Below are positions 53,808-56,014 of a stretch of DNA of 56,014 bases, piece by piece. Within the stretch, counting starts at the first letter, position 1. Each line of letters begins with the position of its first letter. Both the position numbers and the translations under genes were made by a program. The notes beneath the pieces were generated by a model, which was given only the letters and a program-made list of their open reading frames with translations, was not told where the DNA came from and did not search any database. Source of the stretch: JBBDNV01 sp040877415 (GTDB lineage: Bacteria; Planctomycetota; Planctomycetia; Pirellulales; PALSA-1355); NCBI GenBank assembly GCA_040877415.1, contig JBBDNV010000185.1, positions 1 through 56,014 on the forward strand, read 5' to 3'.

Positions 53808-54063
53808 TCGGCTGGCAGGGGCGGGTCGCCCATCCCGGCCGCGCGCGGCTTCGGGGCATACGCGAGGTGGCCAGCATGCTCACGCAAGCGTGAGCATTGC
53901 ACCGGGCTCATCCGTGCCTTCGACACACGGCCGCATGAACCGGCAATCGCACCCCGTCAGCGGAAAATCGAGCTCGATTTTTGAATTCCGACTGCCCTCG
54001 AATTACTATGGGTTGTGCCTCTCTCTCACAAGCGCAGCAGAAGTGCTGCGGGGAAGCGACATC

Positions 54064-55860
54064 ATGGGGTCAGACCATCCGCGGCCAGCTAACGCGCGCC
54101 TCATCGAGAGGAAGCGGGCCCTGGGCGCTCGCTGTTTTCGTCCGCGATTCGAGGCGCTGGAATCGCGCGCGCTGCTGGCGATTCTGGGCCTGGATATTCA
54201 ACTGCTGCTGGACGTGGGCGGTCAGCCGGGCGCGGCGTTTAGCGACGCGGCCGACCTGGTCCACGGTGCCGACAAGCCGCTTGAAGTCGGCGATTTCTTC
54301 TGGGTTCAGGTGTTGGCCTGGGACCAGCGCGCCGCCGATAGCTTGCCCTCGGAGGCGAATCCGTCGCCGGGCGTGATTTCACTCCCCTTGAACATGGCCT
54401 GGGACCCGGCGGTCGTCGACTACGTGGGTGACACGCCGGACGGCGATCCCGGCCCCAATCCGGGCCAGCCCAACATTGCCGTGCCCGTGGGCTCTGCGCT
54501 GCTGACGCCGAATTTCATCCAGCAGCGATTCCTGTCGGATTTCGACGACCAGACGAATAATCCCACCCAACTCGACGGGTTTGCCACTCCGACCAATGCC
54601 AACCTGCTGGGCCTGCGCGGCGGCGCATTGGGGGTCGGCGCACCGATCGGCACGATCGGCCCGAGCGGAACGGATCAAGCGCCGGCGTGGTTCAGCCGTC
54701 TTCGCTTCCGGGCGACAGCCGCCGCGAACGAGTCTCCCTTTGTGATGCAACTGGCCGGCTCGATGTCGTTTGCCGACGCCGCGGGGCTGGACGCGATCAA
54801 CCATCTCGTGCCCGATGGCACCGGGTTCGAAAATGCCGACGACCTCAACCGGATTACGGAATTCATTCAGATCGTGGAGATGCCCGAAGCCGGGCCGAGC
54901 AGCCTCTCGGGCTTTGTCTATGTCGACACCAATCCGATGAACGGGGTATTGGATGCGGACAACGTCGGCGTGGCGGTCGAATTCGGCATCCCGAACGTGA
55001 CGATCAGCCTGTTTCTCAATAATTTGCATGTCGACACGACGACCACCGGAGCCGACGGCGGCTATTTATTCGATGATCTAGACCCCGGACGCTACCGCAT
55101 CGTCGAGACGCAGCCACCGCGGTTTATCACAAGCGCAAGCTCGGTCGGCACGATCCTGCCCGGCAACGTTCAAAGCGGAACGGCCGGCATCGACGAGATC
55201 TTGGACATTCAACTGGGCGAAAACCAGGACGGCATCGATTACAACTTCGGCGAGATTCCGATTCCCGACAAGCGGATGTTTCTGGCGAGAACCGACATGC
55301 GCGAGATTCTCGCCAGCCAGCGCAGCGTCGCGGCGCGCACCGTGAGCGGAACGTCGGGCGACGACACGATTGTGGTCGAGGCGCTCGATGACGCGCTTCG
55401 CGTCACCCTCAACAATCAAGTTGCCCAACGGATTCCGCTGGCCAGCGCCCGAATCCTCTATCTCGATACCGGCGGCGGCCAGGACAGGGTCGAGCTGCGC
55501 GGGACGTCGGGAGGCGAATTGGCCAGCCTGTCGCCCGGTGCCGGCACGCTGCGATTGGGCAAGGACTACCTGGATTCGAACTTTGCCCTGATGGCCGTGG
55601 CCGCCGAGCAGGTGATTGCCGACGGCGCGGGCGGCAACGATCTGGCCGTGATGCGCGACTCGCCCGGCGACGACGCGCTGGTGGCCGCGGGGGCGGCCGC
55701 CACGCTGACTTCGGTCGACAGCCGGCTGGCGCAAGCCCTGGCATTCGAACGAATCCGGGCATTCTCGACGGTGCACGCCGGCGCCTCGGACCAGGATACG
55801 GCCGACGTCGACGCGACCGATTACGTGCTCGCGACCGTCGGCAAGTGGCAGACGATCTGA
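54064..55860 (+). CDS. Secreted planctomycete surface protein with SdrD-B-like domain
   Basis: I chose ATG 54064, which puts RFEALESRALL about 20 residues into the protein, as in other planctomycete exported proteins; the frame is open further upstream without similarity. The 598-residue protein has an N-terminal cohesin-like/beta-rich region (residues about 40-280), an SdrD-B-like unit at about 280-370 (SGFVYVDTNPMNGVLDADN, GGYLFDDLDPGRYRIVE) and a C-terminal beta-rich region with GTSGDDTIVVE-like calcium-type text. It shares the LExR motif and the SdrD-B style with the heme peroxidase at 36335. Likely cell surface or extracellular. Function is unknown. Confidence 0.85.
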   Translation: MGSDHPRPANARLIERKRALGARCFRPRFEALESRALLAILGLDIQLLLDVGGQPGAAFSDAADLVHGADKPLEVGDFFWVQVLAWDQRAADSLPSEANPSPGVISLPLNMAWDPAVVDYVGDTPDGDPGPNPGQPNIAVPVGSALLTPNFIQQRFLSDFDDQTNNPTQLDGFATPTNANLLGLRGGALGVGAPIGTIGPSGTDQAPAWFSRLRFRATAAANESPFVMQLAGSMSFADAAGLDAINHLVPDGTGFENADDLNRITEFIQIVEMPEAGPSSLSGFVYVDTNPMNGVLDADNVGVAVEFGIPNVTISLFLNNLHVDTTTTGADGGYLFDDLDPGRYRIVETQPPRFITSASSVGTILPGNVQSGTAGIDEILDIQLGENQDGIDYNFGEIPIPDKRMFLARTDMREILASQRSVAARTVSGTSGDDTIVVEALDDALRVTLNNQVAQRIPLASARILYLDTGGGQDRVELRGTSGGELASLSPGAGTLRLGKDYLDSNFALMAVAAEQVIADGAGGNDLAVMRDSPGDDALVAAGAAATLTSVDSRLAQALAFERIRAFSTVHAGASDQDTADVDATDYVLATVGKWQTI

Positions 55861-55905
55861 AGGGGGCGCGTGTCTCGCTGCACCCGAAAAAATGGGGAGA
55901 TAGAA

Positions 55906-55961
55906 AAGGGGGACATTCTAGTTTTTTTCGACCCAGCGCGAAAAAGTAGAATGTCCCCCTT
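55906..55961. terminator. Perfect 15-bp inverted repeat, terminator-like
   Basis: AAGGGGGACATTCTA (55906-55920) and TAGAATGTCCCCCTT (55947-55961) are exact inverted copies with a 26-nt spacer that adds T/A pairs inside. It lies 45 nt after the stop codon of the surface-protein gene. The GGGGGACATTCTA core is a sequence I associate with dispersed repeats in planctomycetes. Confidence 0.7.
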
Positions 55962-56014
55962 GTGCGCCGTGAAAAGGCGTGGGTTTTCAGTGGGTGCAAA
56001 TCCCACCCGGCAAG
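55962..56014 (+). mobile_element. Candidate 5' end of a group II intron (cut by the right edge)
   Basis: Immediately after the inverted repeat comes GTGCGCC, the usual 5' start of bacterial group II introns. A CGCC/GGCG stem (55965-55968 with 55976-55979) follows, then GTGGG-TGCAAAT-CCCAC (55990-56006), which resembles the domain I start of such introns. Insertion directly after a terminator-type hairpin is the habit of class C introns. Only 53 nt are visible, so neither the ribozyme core nor the maturase can be confirmed. Confidence 0.45.

Noticed and set aside
55975..56014. 3' part of a tRNA (T-arm-like GTGGG-TGCAAAT-CCCAC)
   Set aside because: There is no matching 5' acceptor strand or D and anticodon arms upstream, and the loop lacks TTC; the group II intron reading fits better.
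1..56014. CRISPR arrays, rRNA or complete tRNA genes
   Set aside because: No regularly spaced repeats, rRNA-like stretches or cloverleaf-forming sequence with the expected arms were seen.

Overview
The window looks like a chromosomal segment of a high-GC planctomycete, probably of the Pirellulales type. Evidence: two secreted proteins share the planctomycete N-terminal export-type motif (RLEPLEQRSML at 36335 onward, RFEALESRALL at 54064 onward), Shine-Dalgarno sequences are sparse, several genes belong to secreted families of planctomycete type, and a recurrent TAGAAT-like -10 element is present. No ribosomal RNA, tRNA or CRISPR array is visible.

Layout. 1-1722: the C-terminal part of an RND efflux pump broken by one in-frame stop. 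1847-3449: a small lipoprotein and a condensation-type acyltransferase (+). 3482-24851: a minus-strand, biosynthetic-looking gene block of about 21 kb. 25170-28405: a two-gene FtsX/LolD-type ABC transporter (-). 28765-35896: an SDR, two large secreted proteins of unknown function and a ClC channel with CBS domains (+). 36335-38386: a heme peroxidase. 38748-49298: a trehalose/glycogen block, treY and glgX (+) facing treS-maltokinase and treZ (-). 49494-52195: a Gly/Arg/Pro-repeat TPR protein and a SnoaL/DUF4440-like protein (-). 52539-55860: a Tat-exported phosphoesterase and a secreted SdrD-B-like protein (+). The right edge holds a strong inverted repeat followed directly by what looks like the 5' end of a group II intron.

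The most interesting part is 3482-24851. It has two promoter-led units. The upstream unit runs from a HemL-like PLP enzyme through an adenylating ligase and a metallo-beta-lactamase-fold hydrolase to diverged TrpD-, TrpC- and TrpF-TrpA-like proteins; neighbours overlap by 4 nt or are 2-20 nt apart. The downstream unit contains a thioester reductase with an SCP2-like tail, a 3667-residue PUFA-synthase-like polyketide synthase, a Sfp-type phosphopantetheinyl transferase and a FabL-like reductase. The megasynthase order KS-CLF-ACP-AT-ACP-ACP-C45-like-KR-KR-DH is unusual. The trp-like proteins lack several residues that are nearly invariant in tryptophan biosynthesis, and no trpE or trpB is present. 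My inference is a secondary-metabolite or lipid pathway that joins a reduced alkyl chain to a nitrogen heterocycle made by repurposed tryptophan enzymes. The nearby acyltransferase and ABC exporter may serve it. The product is unknown.

The trehalose/glycogen genes cover both routes: TreY/TreZ from maltodextrin to trehalose, and TreS-maltokinase from trehalose to maltose and maltose-1-phosphate, with GlgX trimming branches.
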